A stretch of 64,000 nt of DNA, from the NCBI RefSeq assembly GCF_014203545.1, contig NZ_JACHJG010000015.1, forward strand, positions 62,001 to 126,000, read 5' to 3'. The position numbers were made by a program, and so were the translations under genes. A model generated the notes under the pieces. That model searched no databases. It had not been told where the DNA came from and worked only from the letters and a program-made list of their open reading frames with translations. Source of the DNA: Streptomyces netropsis (GTDB lineage Bacteria; Actinomycetota; Actinomycetes; Streptomycetales; Streptomycetaceae). This document shows, one piece after another, positions 1 to 9,067 of this stretch. Numbering within the stretch: the first letter of the stretch is position 1; every line of letters starts with the position of its first letter.

Positions 1-739
<739 letters not shown>

Positions 740-743
<4 letters not shown>

Positions 744-2431
744 GAGAGTCCCTCCGCCATCGGGCCAAGGGCCAGTGCCGGGAAGTAGGTCAAGCCGGTG
801 ATGATGAGGATCGCGCCGACGAGCAGCCCGGCGAAGAGCGGCTTCTCGGTGCGCAGGGTGCCCGCGGTCTCGGGCACCGGCTTCTGCTCGGCGAGCGAGC
901 CCGCGAGCGCCAGGACGAACACCATCGGCAGGAAGCGGCCGAGCAGCATGGCGAGGCCGATCGTGGTGTTGTACCAGGGGGTGTTGGCGTTCAGGCCGCC
1001 GAACGCGGAGCCGTTGTTGTTGGCGCCGGAGGTGAAGGCGTAGAGGACCTCGGAGAAGCCGTGCGCCCCGCTGCCGTCCACCGAGTTGGCCGCGGTGTTC
1101 AGCATGGACTCCGGCGGCCCGGACAGCGCCATGGACAGGGCGGTGAAGCCGAGCACGAGCGTCGGGGTGATGAGGATGTAGCACGCGGCGAGCTTGATCT
1201 CGCGGGTGCCGATCTTCTTGCCGAGGTACTCGGGCGTACGGCCGACCATCAGACCGGCGATGAACACCGCGATGATCGCCATGACGAGCATGCCGTAGAG
1301 GCCGGAGCCGACGCCGCCGGGCGCGATCTCGCCGAGCATCATGCCGAGCAGCGTGATGCCGCCGCCGAAGCCGGTGAACGAGGAGTGGAAGGAGTCCACC
1401 GCGCCGGTCGAGGTCAGGGTGGTGGCCACCCCGAAGATCGCGGAGGCGCCGACGCCGAAGCGCTGCTCCTTGCCTTCCATCGCGCCGCCGGCCGCTTCGA
1501 GCGCGGCGCCGTGGCCTGCGAACTCGGTCCACATCATCAGGGCGGTGAAGCCGAGCCAGATGACACCCATCGTGGCGAGGATCGCGTAGCCCTGCTTCAC
1601 GTTGCCGACGAGCTTGCCGAAGGTCCGGGTCAGTGCGAACGGGATGACCAGGATCAGGAAGATCTCGAAGAGGTTGGTGAAGGCGTTCGGGTTCTCGAAC
1701 GGGTGGGAGGAGTTGGCGTTGAAGTAGCCGCCGCCGTTGGTGCCCAGCTCCTTGATGACCTCCTGCGAGGCCACGGCTCCACCGTTGACCTGCTGGGTGC
1801 CGCCGGTCAGCCGGCCGATCTCGTGGATGCCCGCGAAGTTCTGGATCGCGCCGCACGCGACGAGCACCAGCGCGCCGACCACGGAGATCGGTATCAGGAC
1901 GCGGACGGTGCCGCGCACCAGGTCGGCCCAGAAGTTGCCCAGCTCGCCGGTGCGGGAGCGGGCGAAGCCGCGGACGAGCGCGACGGCGACGGCGATGCCG
2001 ACGGCCGCGGAGACGAAGTTCTGCACGGCGAGGCCGAGCGTCTGGACGGCGTGGCCCATGGCCTGCTCGCCGGAGTACGACTGCCAGTTGGTGTTGGCGA
2101 CGAACGAGGCGGCGGTGTTGAAGGCCTGGTCCGGGCTGATCGCGGTGAAGCCGAGCGAGACCGAATCCGGCAGGATCCCCTGAATCCGCTGGAGCAGATA
2201 AAGGAAGAGCACGCCGACGAAGGAAAAGGCCAGGACGCCGCGGAGATAGGCGGGCCAGCGCATTTCGGCGTCGGGGTCGGCGCCGATCGAGCGGTAGATC
2301 CACTTTTCGACGCGCAGATGCTTCTCGGAGCTGTAGACGCGGGCCATGTAATCGCCCAGCGGGCGGTAGACCAGTGCCAGCGCCGCGACGAGGGCGGTGA
2401 GCTGGAGGACTCCGGAGAGAACGGGGCTCAT
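740..2431 (-). CDS. kdpA: Potassium-transporting ATPase subunit KdpA
   Basis: K+-selective channel-like membrane subunit of KdpFABC, 563 aa, usual family length. It is built of many hydrophobic helices, with the repeated selectivity-filter loops visible as GGGYFNANSSHPFENPN (about residue 235), SSFTGFGGGITLL and the SGANNNGSAFGGL loop near the C-terminus. The start ATG lies 8 bases after the kdpF stop, and its stop overlaps the kdpB start, consistent with one kdpFABC transcript. In the family, KdpA moves K+ into a tunnel leading to KdpB. Expression is normally under KdpD/KdpE; those genes are not in this window. Confidence 0.97.
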
Positions 2432-2439
2432 ATCTGTGC

Positions 2440-2529
2440 TCAGAACCTCTCCGGGAAAACGAGGGCGAGGATCAGGTAGCCCAGCAGGGCGACGGCCACG
2501 ACCAGACCGACGACGTTCTCGATGGTCAC
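2440..2529 (-). CDS. kdpF: KdpF, 29-aa membrane subunit of the K+ pump
   Basis: Single-helix peptide starting VTIENVVGLVV and ending VFPERF, read from a GTG start. It matches KdpF in size (29 aa), in its one transmembrane helix and in its position directly before kdpA. KdpF is lipid-like and stabilises the KdpABC complex. Its GTG overlaps the stop of the upstream 27-aa peptide (GTGA), and the stop is 8 bases before kdpA. A purine-rich GGGGGTG stretch inside the previous gene can act as ribosome binding site. Confidence 0.9.
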   Translation of the reverse strand: MTIENVVGLVVAVALLGYLILALVFPERF

Positions 2530-2609
2530 AGCTTCGTCACCCCCTTGGCGACGAGAGCCACCAGCGCGAAGACCGCGATCGTGGTGACGACGAAGGCCAC
2601 GTCGGCCAT
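2526..2609 (-). CDS. 27-aa single-helix membrane peptide at the head of the kdp operon
   Basis: ATG-started peptide MADVAFVVTTIAVFALVALV followed by AKGVTKL, one hydrophobic helix with a positively charged end. A strong Shine-Dalgarno (TAGGAG) lies about 6 bases upstream, and its stop overlaps the kdpF GTG start (GTGA), so it appears to be a true translated gene and probably the first of the operon. I recall similar short peptides before kdpF in other actinobacteria, but no function is known to me. It may be a second KdpF-like helper of the pump or simply a translational lead-in for kdpF. Confidence 0.75.
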   Translation of the reverse strand: MADVAFVVTTIAVFALVALVAKGVTKL

Positions 2610-2757
2610 CGTGTGCTCCTAGAGGGTTCGGATATGAACGGACCTCTGAAGGAAACCTCTCTTGTCGACCCGCGTGCGGTCCGTTGACGCCTCCCTTACG
2701 GCCATTAGCGCGCCCTTGACGAGATTCATACGCGCGCGGCGCGGACCTGCGAAAACG

Positions 2758-2798
2758 CCGCTGGGCCGCAACCCCGGAAAGGGGTTGCGGCCCAGCGG
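2758..2798 (-). terminator. Long hairpin terminator after the DUF3710 gene
   Basis: Perfect 18-bp inverted repeat (2758-2775 and 2781-2798) with loop GGAAA, directly after the DUF3710 stop. There is no clear U-tract, as is common in Streptomyces. The 148 bp between this hairpin and the kdp leader peptide (2610-2757) must hold the kdp promoter; I see no clear -10/-35 or KdpE box there. Confidence 0.85.
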
Positions 2799-2831
2799 AA
2801 CGACTTGATCCAGCCGCTTGACGAGCGTTTT

Positions 2832-3611
2832 TCAGCGGATCTCGGAGATCTCCGGACCGCGCTGGAGGCGGTCCACGCCGCCCGCGAAGCGCGAGCTCTC
2901 GGGCTCCTCCTGCTGCAGGCCCTCGGCCACCATCTGCGCGTCGTCCGGCAGGTTCAGCACGATCGGGTCGCGCGGCGCCATCGGGGAGTCGCCGCGCACG
3001 ACGACGGTGTCGAGGAAGATCTGCTCCAGCAGCCCGGCGGTCTGCGGCTGCACCGCGCCCTGGCCGGAGATCACCCCGCGCAGGAACCAGCGCGGTCCGT
3101 CGCAGCCGACGAAGCGCACCAGCTGTACGCCGTTGGTCCCGTCCGGCAGGGTCACCGGCACCTGGGCCCGCAGCTCCCAGCCGAGCGGCCCCTGCACCTC
3201 GTCCACGACACCGCCCTGCTGGGTGATGCCGCCGGCGATCTCGTCCCGTACCTCGTGCCAGATGCCCTCGCGCTTGGGGGCGGCGAAGGCCTGCAGCTGC
3301 ACGGCGCTGTCGCGCAGCACCACGGTCGCGGCGACGATCGCGTCACCGGCGACCTCGACCCGCAGCTCCATGCCCTCGACCCCGGGCACGAACAGTCCGC
3401 CCAGGTCCACCCGGCCCTCGCCGGGCTCCCGGACCTCTGCGATGTCCCACGGCCCGTCGGGGCGCGGCTCCGGCTCCAGCCGGACCCGGGTCTCGGCCGC
3501 GGTGTCCTGTGCGGACTCGTCGGCGAGGGAGTCCTCAGCCGACTCCTCGGAGGTCACACCGTCGACCTGGTCGACGGCGTCCTCGCTCTGCTTGCGGCGA
3601 CGACCGAACAC
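2832..3611 (-). CDS. DUF3710 domain protein
   Basis: 259-aa soluble protein of the actinobacterial DUF3710 family, function unknown. It begins VFGRRRKQ, then an acidic low-complexity stretch (about residues 8-45), followed by the conserved domain with RLEPEPRPDGPWD and DLGGLFVPGVEGMELRVEV. The open frame extends further upstream, but the GTG at 3611 has a good GGAAGG ribosome site and starts one base after the dut stop. The gene sits directly downstream of dut in the same direction, as I remember in other Streptomyces, so the two are probably co-transcribed. A strong terminator follows. Confidence 0.88.
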   Translation of the reverse strand: MFGRRRKQSEDAVDQVDGVTSEESAEDSLADESAQDTAAETRVRLEPEPRPDGPWDIAEVREPGEGRVDLGGLFVPGVEGMELRVEVAGDAIVAATVVLRDSAVQLQAFAAPKREGIWHEVRDEIAGGITQQGGVVDEVQGPLGWELRAQVPVTLPDGTNGVQLVRFVGCDGPRWFLRGVISGQGAVQPQTAGLLEQIFLDTVVVRGDSPMAPRDPIVLNLPDDAQMVAEGLQQEEPESSRFAGGVDRLQRGPEISEIR

Positions 3612-3612
3612 G

Positions 3613-4110
3613 TCACTGTCCTTCCCGGTCGCGGGCGACCGAAGCGAATCCATTCCCCACGGCAGCGTGGCCACCGGTGGACCCGAAGCCCCCTTCGGCC
3701 CGCGCCGAGCCGGGAAGCTCCGCCACCTCGTGGAAGCGGACCTTCTCGACCTGCTGGACAACCAATTGGGCGATGCGGTCGAACCGCTCGAACCGCACAC
3801 TCTCGCGCGGGTCCAGATTGACCACAATCACCTTGATCTCTCCACGGTACCCGGCATCGATGGTCCCCGGGGCATTGACCATGGAGACCCCGCACCGGGC
3901 AGCGAGTCCCGAACGCGGGTGCACGAAGGCGGCGTACCCGTCCGGCAGTGCGATGGAAACCCCGGTGGGGAGCACCATCCGCTCGCCGGGGGCCAGCACC
4001 GCGGCCTCGGTGGTGACGAGATCACAGCCGGCGTCGCCGGGGTGGCCGTAGGCGGGAATCGGCACCTCCGGGTCCACTCGGCGGATCAACACGTCAAGGG
4101 GACTGCGCAT
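3613..4110 (-). CDS. dut: dUTP diphosphatase (dUTPase)
   Basis: Hydrolyses dUTP to dUMP and pyrophosphate, keeping uracil out of DNA and feeding dTMP synthesis. 165 aa, normal for trimeric dUTPases. The motifs are in order: GDAGCDL (motif 1), HPRSGLA (2), GTIDAGYRGEIKV (3), RIAQLVV (4) and the C-terminal glycine-rich EGGFGSTGGH (5). ATG at 4110 overlaps the stop of the upstream thioesterase by one base (TGATG). Sequence beyond motif 5 continues about 17 residues. Confidence 0.97.
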   Translation of the reverse strand: MRSPLDVLIRRVDPEVPIPAYGHPGDAGCDLVTTEAAVLAPGERMVLPTGVSIALPDGYAAFVHPRSGLAARCGVSMVNAPGTIDAGYRGEIKVIVVNLDPRESVRFERFDRIAQLVVQQVEKVRFHEVAELPGSARAEGGFGSTGGHAAVGNGFASVARDREGQ

Positions 4111-4694
4111 CACGGGTTCACCTCGAAAGCTCGCGCGACCTTCACCTGGTCGGGGTCGGCCAGAGCGGCCTTGATCTCGGCCGGGCGGCCGTTCTCGATG
4201 AAGTGGTCGATCTTGACCTCGACGAACATCGCGTCCGCGCGCACCGCGACGGGCCCCTCGGGGCCGCCGATCCGGCCGGTGGCCGTGCAGTAGATCTTGC
4301 GGCCGTGCACCGCGAGCACCTCGGCGTCCAGATGCAGCACCGTGTCCACGGGGACGGGGCGGACGAAGTCCGTCTCCAGCCGGCCGGTCACCGCGATCAC
4401 CCGCAGCAGCCAGCCCAGCGCGCCCAGCGTCTCGTCCAGCGCCGTGGCCAGCACTCCGCCGTGCGCGAGACCGGGTGCGCCCTGGTGGGCCTCCTTGACC
4501 CGGAACTCGGCCGTGACCCGCACGCCCTCGCCGGCCCGTGCCTCGAGGTGCAGGCCGTGCGGCACCGAAGGGCCGCAGCCGAAGCAGTACTCGTAGTGCG
4601 ACCCGATGATCTCTCCGGGCGCGGGGGCGTCGGGGTGCCGCACCGGCGGCCCGGCGTCGTCCGGGGGCGTCAGCGCTGTCGTTCTTCCACTCAC
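4110..4694 (-). CDS. PaaI-family acyl-CoA thioesterase (hotdog fold)
   Basis: Predicted thioesterase, 194 aa from the GTG at 4694 (AAGG ribosome site); another in-frame GTG at 4724 would add 10 residues. The N-terminal half contains a CFGCG motif (YEYCFGCGPSVPHGL), followed by a hotdog domain with the catalytic-loop pattern LAHGGVLATALDETLG and the strand LETDFVRPVPVDT. Substrate is not predictable. The gene overlaps dut and is divergent from the DUF3093 gene, so the 60 bp between them carry both promoters. Confidence 0.85.
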   Translation of the reverse strand: MSGRTTALTPPDDAGPPVRHPDAPAPGEIIGSHYEYCFGCGPSVPHGLHLEARAGEGVRVTAEFRVKEAHQGAPGLAHGGVLATALDETLGALGWLLRVIAVTGRLETDFVRPVPVDTVLHLDAEVLAVHGRKIYCTATGRIGGPEGPVAVRADAMFVEVKIDHFIENGRPAEIKAALADPDQVKVARAFEVNP

Positions 4695-4753
4695 AGGGGC
4701 TGACCTTACCCGCGCCGGGGGCACCCGGTCCCGGCCGTGCCAAGCTTGGGCTT

Positions 4754-5197
4754 ATGCAGCCTTACGAAGAACGCCTGACCGCGCCCCGTTCCTGGTGGTT
4801 CATCGCGGTTCTCGTCGGGATCGCCATGGCACTGATCCTGCTGCCGCTGGGCACGCTGCCGCTGGTGTGCGGTCTGGTCGGCGGCAGCGCGCTGGCCGCC
4901 GTCGCGGTCAGCTCCTACGGGTCCGCGCGGATCCGGGTGGTCGGCGGCGCGCTGGTCGCGGGCGACGCCCGGATCCCCGTCGAGGCGCTGGGGGTGCCGG
5001 AGGTGCTGGACGCGGAGGAGGCCCGTGCCTGGCGGACGCACAAGGCCGACACCCGCGCCTTCATGCTGCTGCGCGGCTACGTCCGCACCGCGGTGCGGAT
5101 CGAGGTCGTCGACCCGGCCGACCCCACCCCGTACGTCTATCTCTCCACCCGCTCCCCCGAGCGCCTGGCCGCCGCCCTCACCGCCGTACGGGCCTGA
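4754..5197 (+). CDS. DUF3093 membrane protein
   Basis: 147-aa protein with an N-terminal MQPYEERLTAPRSWW motif characteristic of DUF3093, two adjacent membrane helices (about residues 15-55) and a cytoplasmic domain rich in beta strands ending YLSTRSPERLAAAL. Function unknown. It is divergent from the thioesterase-dut pair, an arrangement I recall from other Streptomyces genomes. GC-rich sequence without a gene follows (5198-5295). Confidence 0.85.
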   Translation: MQPYEERLTAPRSWWFIAVLVGIAMALILLPLGTLPLVCGLVGGSALAAVAVSSYGSARIRVVGGALVAGDARIPVEALGVPEVLDAEEARAWRTHKADTRAFMLLRGYVRTAVRIEVVDPADPTPYVYLSTRSPERLAAALTAVRA

Positions 5198-5295
5198 GAC
5201 CCGCAGCGGGCCCGCCGGGACGGTCCCACGACCGCCCCGGAAGGGCCCCAGGGGCCCGGCTGACGGGCGAAGGGCGACTCGACGGCCCGAGGGGG

Positions 5296-6126
5296 TCACC
5301 CCGTCCCCGGATGCTCCTGGGCGGGCGGCAGGCCGGTTCGGCCGGCGTCGGGCAGCGCGTCCCAGGGAACCTGCTTGCTGCGCAGGTCCTTCCGCACCTT
5401 CTCGGCGAGCCTCTTGGTGTCGCGGCGGTTCATCGCCGCGCCGACGGCCGCGCCGATCATGAAGGGCGTGAGGTTCGGCAGATTGCGGAACGTGCGCTTG
5501 AGGACCTGCTGGCGCAGCTCGCGCCTCAGCTGGCCGCCGAGGGCCGCGTTGAGGGTCATGGGGGAGGTCACGTCGATGCCGCGCTCCTCGGCCCAGGCGC
5601 CCAGATAGGCCGTCGCCCGCTGGCGCAGGCTTCCCGGTGCCCGGAGCCCGTAGACCTCGTGGAGCTCGGCGATGAGCTTGAACTCCACGGCGGCGACGCC
5701 GACGATCTCGGTCGCCAGCTCGGCGGGCATGGCGGGCGGCACCGGCAGCATCGCCGCCGCGCCGACGCCGGCGCCCACGGTGGACGTGCCGTACGCGGCA
5801 CCGGCCACCAGCTTGTCGGCGAGCTGCTCCGGGCCGAGGCCCGGGAACTGCTCGCGCAGGGTCGCGAGGTCGCGCACCGGGATGCGCGGGGCGTTCGCGA
5901 TGATCCGTTCGGTGACGGCGGTCAGACCCGCCCTCACCCCCCGGCCGCCCTTCTTGGCCCCACGGCCGACCGCGGCCGCGAGCGAGGCCGTGCGGCCCCG
6001 CTCCACGCTCGCGTCGACCGCTTCGCCGGATGCGGGTGCATCCTGCCGCGCGACGCCCTCGGCCGGCCCGGTGGTCAATTCGGGCTGCCGGGAGCGTCGC
6101 TTCCGGAACGGGGTCGAGCCTGCCAT
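5296..6126 (-). CDS. Conserved actinobacterial protein of unknown function (EcsC-like?)
   Basis: 276 aa from the ATG at 6126. After a basic, low-complexity N-terminus (SRQPELTTGP...) there is an alpha-helical region with Gly/Ala-rich segments (STVGAGVGAAAMLPVPPAMP and MIGAAVGAAMNRR) that could touch membranes, plus ELATEIVGVAAVEFKLIAEL. The pattern of glycine-rich helix followed by a helix ending in an AELHEVYG motif is reminiscent of EcsC-family proteins; this is a weak match from memory. It follows DUF4193 by 14 bases in the same direction, so both probably share a transcript. Confidence 0.7.
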   Translation of the reverse strand: MAGSTPFRKRRSRQPELTTGPAEGVARQDAPASGEAVDASVERGRTASLAAAVGRGAKKGGRGVRAGLTAVTERIIANAPRIPVRDLATLREQFPGLGPEQLADKLVAGAAYGTSTVGAGVGAAAMLPVPPAMPAELATEIVGVAAVEFKLIAELHEVYGLRAPGSLRQRATAYLGAWAEERGIDVTSPMTLNAALGGQLRRELRQQVLKRTFRNLPNLTPFMIGAAVGAAMNRRDTKRLAEKVRKDLRSKQVPWDALPDAGRTGLPPAQEHPGTG

Positions 6127-6140
6127 GGCAGACCCGGTCC

Positions 6141-6437
6141 TCAGTCGCAGTCGCGGCAGATCGGCTGGCCGTCCTTCTCGCGGGCCAGCTGACTGCGGTG
6201 GTGCACGAGGAAGCAGCTCATGCACGTGAACTCGTCGGCCTGCCGGGGCAGGACCCGGACGGACAGTTCCTCATTGGAAAGGTCCGCGCCGGGCAGCTCC
6301 ATGCCCTCGGCGGACTCGAACTCGTCGACGTCGACCGTCGACGCGGACTTGTCGTTCCGCCGGGACTTGAGTTCCTCGATGCTGTCCTCGTTGACGTCAT
6401 CGTCGGTCTTGCGTGGGGTGTCGTAGTCCGTTGCCAT
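6141..6437 (-). CDS. DUF4193 zinc-ribbon-like protein
   Basis: 98-aa acidic protein with a C-terminal CMSC...CRDCD pair of Cys motifs that would bind zinc, as in the actinobacterial DUF4193 family. N-terminus MATDYDTPRKTDDD is characteristic of the family. Function unknown; small acidic zinc-ribbon proteins of this kind are candidates for binding other proteins or nucleic acid. First gene of a probable two-gene unit with the protein at 5296-6126. Upstream lies a 397-bp gene-free region containing palindromes. Confidence 0.85.
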   Translation of the reverse strand: MATDYDTPRKTDDDVNEDSIEELKSRRNDKSASTVDVDEFESAEGMELPGADLSNEELSVRVLPRQADEFTCMSCFLVHHRSQLAREKDGQPICRDCD

Positions 6438-6578
6438 GTCGCTCTCCCCCTCTGGGTGTCTGCGGTGTCTCCAGCGCACGTAACGCGTGAGAGGCCGGAC
6501 TTGTGCCCGACCTGAGGCGGAGATTTTGCCTCACATCAAGGTCTGTTACTCAATCGACACCCAACCGCACACCTGAAG

Positions 6579-6648
6579 AGGTGATGGGGATGGATGGCGA
6601 ACGGGACCGTACACGGTCCGGACGACGCATGCGGATGCGCCATCACCT
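6579..6648. terminator. Inverted repeats downstream of cutS
   Basis: A 9-bp inverted repeat AGGTGATGG (6579-6587) / CCATCACCT (6640-6648) encloses a second repeat GGACCGT-AC-ACGGTCC (6604-6619). Together they could form a branched structure. It lies in the 397-bp gap 6438-6834 between the end of cutS and the start of DUF4193, so it could be a terminator or regulatory structure; neither is proven. Confidence 0.4.
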
Positions 6649-6705
6649 GTACTTCCCGTGATCAGGACCCCCGGAAACCCCCATTTTTCCGGCGTTCCGG
6701 CAGCC

Positions 6706-6758
6706 TGATCGATCACGGAGAGTAGATGGCCGGAAGTTTGCGCATGTGATCGATCACA
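6706..6758. promoter_or_regulatory. Twin TGATCGATCA palindromes
   Basis: Two exact copies of the 10-bp palindrome TGATCGATCA, at 6706-6715 and 6747-6756. The second extends to a perfect 14-bp palindrome TGTGATCGATCACA (6745-6758). The centres are 41 bp apart, about four helical turns, as expected for two dimers on the same face of DNA. They lie 270-320 bp upstream of DUF4193 and just after the cutS stop. The binding protein is unknown. Confidence 0.45.
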
Positions 6759-6834
6759 CATACCGACAGCGATGGCCGGAACGTGAAAATTCCGCCCAAA
6801 GCGAACCTTCGGCCGCCCTATTCTCGCAGAGTTC

Positions 6835-8097
6835 TCAGGTCGGCAGGACAACCCTCATGATCAACCCGCCTCCCTCTCTGGGTTCGGCCGTGATCCGCCC
6901 GCCGTGCGCCCGGGCGACCGAGCGCACGATCGACAGACCGAGGCCCACGCCCTTGTCGCTGCCCGTGCGCTCCGTGCGCAGCCGCCGGAACGGCTCGAAG
7001 ATGTTGTCCACCTCGTACGCCGGGACGATCGGCCCCGTGTTCTCCACGACCAGCAGCGCCTGGCCCGGCAGGGACCGCGTGGTGACCTCGACCCAGCCGT
7101 CGGGGGTGTTGTAGCGCACGGCGTTCTGCACGAGGTTCAGCGCGATCCGCTCCAGGAGCACGCCGTTGCCCTGCACGACCGCGGGCTCCCGGGTCCCCCG
7201 CAGCTCCACGCCCTTGCCCTGCGCCTCGGCACGGGCCTGGTCGAGGGCCTGGGAGGCCACCTCGGCGAGATCCACGGGCTTGCGGTCCACGATCTCGTTG
7301 TCACTGCGGGCGAGCAGCAGCAGGCCCTCCACGAGCTGCTCGCTGCGCTCGTTGGTGGCGAGCAGGGTCTTGCCGAGCTGCTGCAGCTCGGGCGAGGCGC
7401 CGGGGTCGGAGAGATGGACCTCCAGCAGCGTCCGGTTGATCGCCAACGGGGTGCGCAGCTCGTGCGAGGCGTTGGCCACGAACCGCTGCTGCGCGGTGAA
7501 GGCCCGCTCCAGCCGGTCCAGCATCTCGTCGAAGGTGTCCGAAAGCTCCTTCAGCTCGTCGTCCGGCCCACCCAGTTCGATGCGCCGGGACAGGTCCGTC
7601 CCCGCGACGCGGCGGGCGGTGCGGGTCATCTTGCCGAGCGGCGAGAGGACCCGGCCGGCCATGGCGTAGCCGAAGGCGAAGGCGATGACGGCGAGACCGA
7701 GGAGGGCGAGCAGGGAGCGGCGCAGAAGGCCTTCCAGGGCCCCCTGGCGCTGGTGGCCCATGCAGGTGCTGAGGATGTCGTTGGCCTGGCCGGGGGTGAG
7801 GCCGGGGGCCTTGAGCTCGGGGCAGGCGCCGCTGGTCACCTCGACCTTGCTGCCCTCGATCAGCTTGATCAACGGCTCGCTGCCGACGCTCAAGGCATTG
7901 GCCGCCAGCAGATAGATGATCGTCAGCAGCAGGACGCCGGCCATCAGGAACATCCCGCCGTAGAGCAGGGTGAGCCTTATCCGGATGGTCGGGCGCAGCC
8001 AGGGGAACGGCCTGACGACCGGCTGGCGGGGGTCCCAGGTGGGCTTCGGCGGCGTGGGAGGGGTCGCCGGTGGTGCGGGGGTGGCAGGAGTGGGCAT
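6835..8097 (-). CDS. cutS: Sensor histidine kinase CutS
   Basis: Membrane histidine kinase of the CutRS two-component system, 420 aa. Pro-rich N-terminus, TM1 (about residues 45-67), an extracytoplasmic loop of about 60 residues with two Cys (SGACPELK and ILSTCMG), TM2 (about 128-152), HAMP region, H-box FVANASHELRTPLA with the phosphorylated His, N-box NLVQNAVRYN and G-box GVGLGLSIV. It starts 6 bases after the cutR stop. In S. lividans/coelicolor CutRS was found through copper-tyrosinase export and affects antibiotic production. The two loop cysteines could form a redox-sensitive disulfide (family knowledge plus inference). Identification by protein features and neighbours. Confidence 0.9.
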   Translation of the reverse strand: MPTPATPAPPATPPTPPKPTWDPRQPVVRPFPWLRPTIRIRLTLLYGGMFLMAGVLLLTIIYLLAANALSVGSEPLIKLIEGSKVEVTSGACPELKAPGLTPGQANDILSTCMGHQRQGALEGLLRRSLLALLGLAVIAFAFGYAMAGRVLSPLGKMTRTARRVAGTDLSRRIELGGPDDELKELSDTFDEMLDRLERAFTAQQRFVANASHELRTPLAINRTLLEVHLSDPGASPELQQLGKTLLATNERSEQLVEGLLLLARSDNEIVDRKPVDLAEVASQALDQARAEAQGKGVELRGTREPAVVQGNGVLLERIALNLVQNAVRYNTPDGWVEVTTRSLPGQALLVVENTGPIVPAYEVDNIFEPFRRLRTERTGSDKGVGLGLSIVRSVARAHGGRITAEPREGGGLIMRVVLPT

Positions 8098-8103
8098 AGG
8101 GCG

Positions 8104-8757
8104 TCAGATCCGGTATCCGGAGCCGGGCACGGTGACGATGACGGCGGGCTCGCCGAGCTTGCGGCGCAGCGTCATGACCGTGACCCGGACGACGTTGGTG
8201 AACGGGTCGGTGTTCTCGTCCCAGGCCTTCTCCAGGAGCTGCTCGGCCGAGACCACCGCGCCCTCGCTGCGCATCAGCACCTCCAGCACCGCGAACTCCT
8301 TCGGCGCCAGCTGCACCTCCCGGCCGTCGCGGAAGACCTCGCGGCGGTTGGGGTCCAGCTTGATGCCGGCACGCTCCAGGACGGGCGGCAGGGCCACGGT
8401 GGTGCGGCGGCCCAGCGCCCGTACACGCGCGGTCAGCTCGCTGAACGCGAAGGGCTTGGGCAGATAGTCGTCCGCGCCGATCTCCAGGCCCTCCACGCGG
8501 TCGCTGACGTCGCCGGAGGCGGTGAGCATCAGGACGCGGGTGGGCATGCCGAGCTCGACGACCTTGCGGCAGACGTCGTCGCCGTGGACGAGCGGGAGGT
8601 CCCGGTCGAGCACGATGACGTCGTAGTCGTTGACGGCGATGCGCTCCAGAGCGGCGGCTCCGTCGTACACGACGTCGACGGCCATGGCCTCCCGGCGCAG
8701 TCCGGTGGCGACGGCATCGGCGAGCAGCTGCTCGTCCTCGACGACGAGTACGCGCAC
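8104..8757 (-). CDS. cutR: Response regulator CutR
   Basis: OmpR/PhoB-type DNA-binding response regulator, 217 aa, matching the length I recall for S. coelicolor CutR. Receiver domain begins VRVLVVEDEQ, with the phospho-acceptor Asp in VIVLDRDLPL, the conserved Thr in MLTASGD and Lys in YLPKPFAF. The C-terminal winged helix contains RREVFRDGREVQLAPKEFAVL and ends VPGSGYRI. The GTG at 8757 (AAAGGAA ribosome site) was chosen because it begins the receiver exactly. Operon with cutS. Confidence 0.92.
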   Translation of the reverse strand: MRVLVVEDEQLLADAVATGLRREAMAVDVVYDGAAALERIAVNDYDVIVLDRDLPLVHGDDVCRKVVELGMPTRVLMLTASGDVSDRVEGLEIGADDYLPKPFAFSELTARVRALGRRTTVALPPVLERAGIKLDPNRREVFRDGREVQLAPKEFAVLEVLMRSEGAVVSAEQLLEKAWDENTDPFTNVVRVTVMTLRRKLGEPAVIVTVPGSGYRI

Positions 8758-9067
8758 GGCGCTGTTCCTTTCCTTGGGCCCTGTGGGCAGGTGTGAGTCC
8801 CCTGACGGGTGCGCCGTCCATCCTGCCTCGAACGTCGATAAACCGGCCGTAAGGGGGGTCCGGATGGCCGGAACGACGGGGATTCCGGATTCCTTGAAGT
8901 TCACAGGTTTCCGCTTGGATCGCGGTGGGGAAGACGTCTGCACACCCGCGATCACGCTTTGTGGCGGCACGTCACGACCGGCCGCCACCCGCAGGGACAC
9001 CGCACGTGATCGTTTCGCCGTCGGCACACCCCCGTGCCATCGACCCACGACGAGAGGGCGCCGCACC
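8758..9067. promoter_or_regulatory. Divergent promoter region between cutR and the 55-aa gene
   Basis: 310 bp without a gene. It must hold the cutRS promoter (minus) and a plus-strand promoter. A short A/T-richer island with TAAA-CCGGCCG-TAAG lies at 8839-8853, reminiscent of the spaced TAAA half-sites I recall for CutR, but it is not an exact match. No other firm signal is seen. Confidence 0.35.

Noticed and set aside
1061..2479. 472-codon plus-strand frame opposite kdpA
   Set aside because: Antisense shadow of kdpA; composition is Gly/Ala/Arg/His/Asp-rich with no structure.
2680..2720. TTGACG...CATTAG plus-strand promoter upstream of DUF3710 3' end
   Set aside because: No plus-strand gene follows; region holds the minus-strand kdp promoter and a terminator.
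6546..6851. 101-codon open frame on the minus strand between cutS and DUF4193
   Set aside because: Covers palindromes and the cutS stop, has no ribosome site and non-Streptomyces codon usage.
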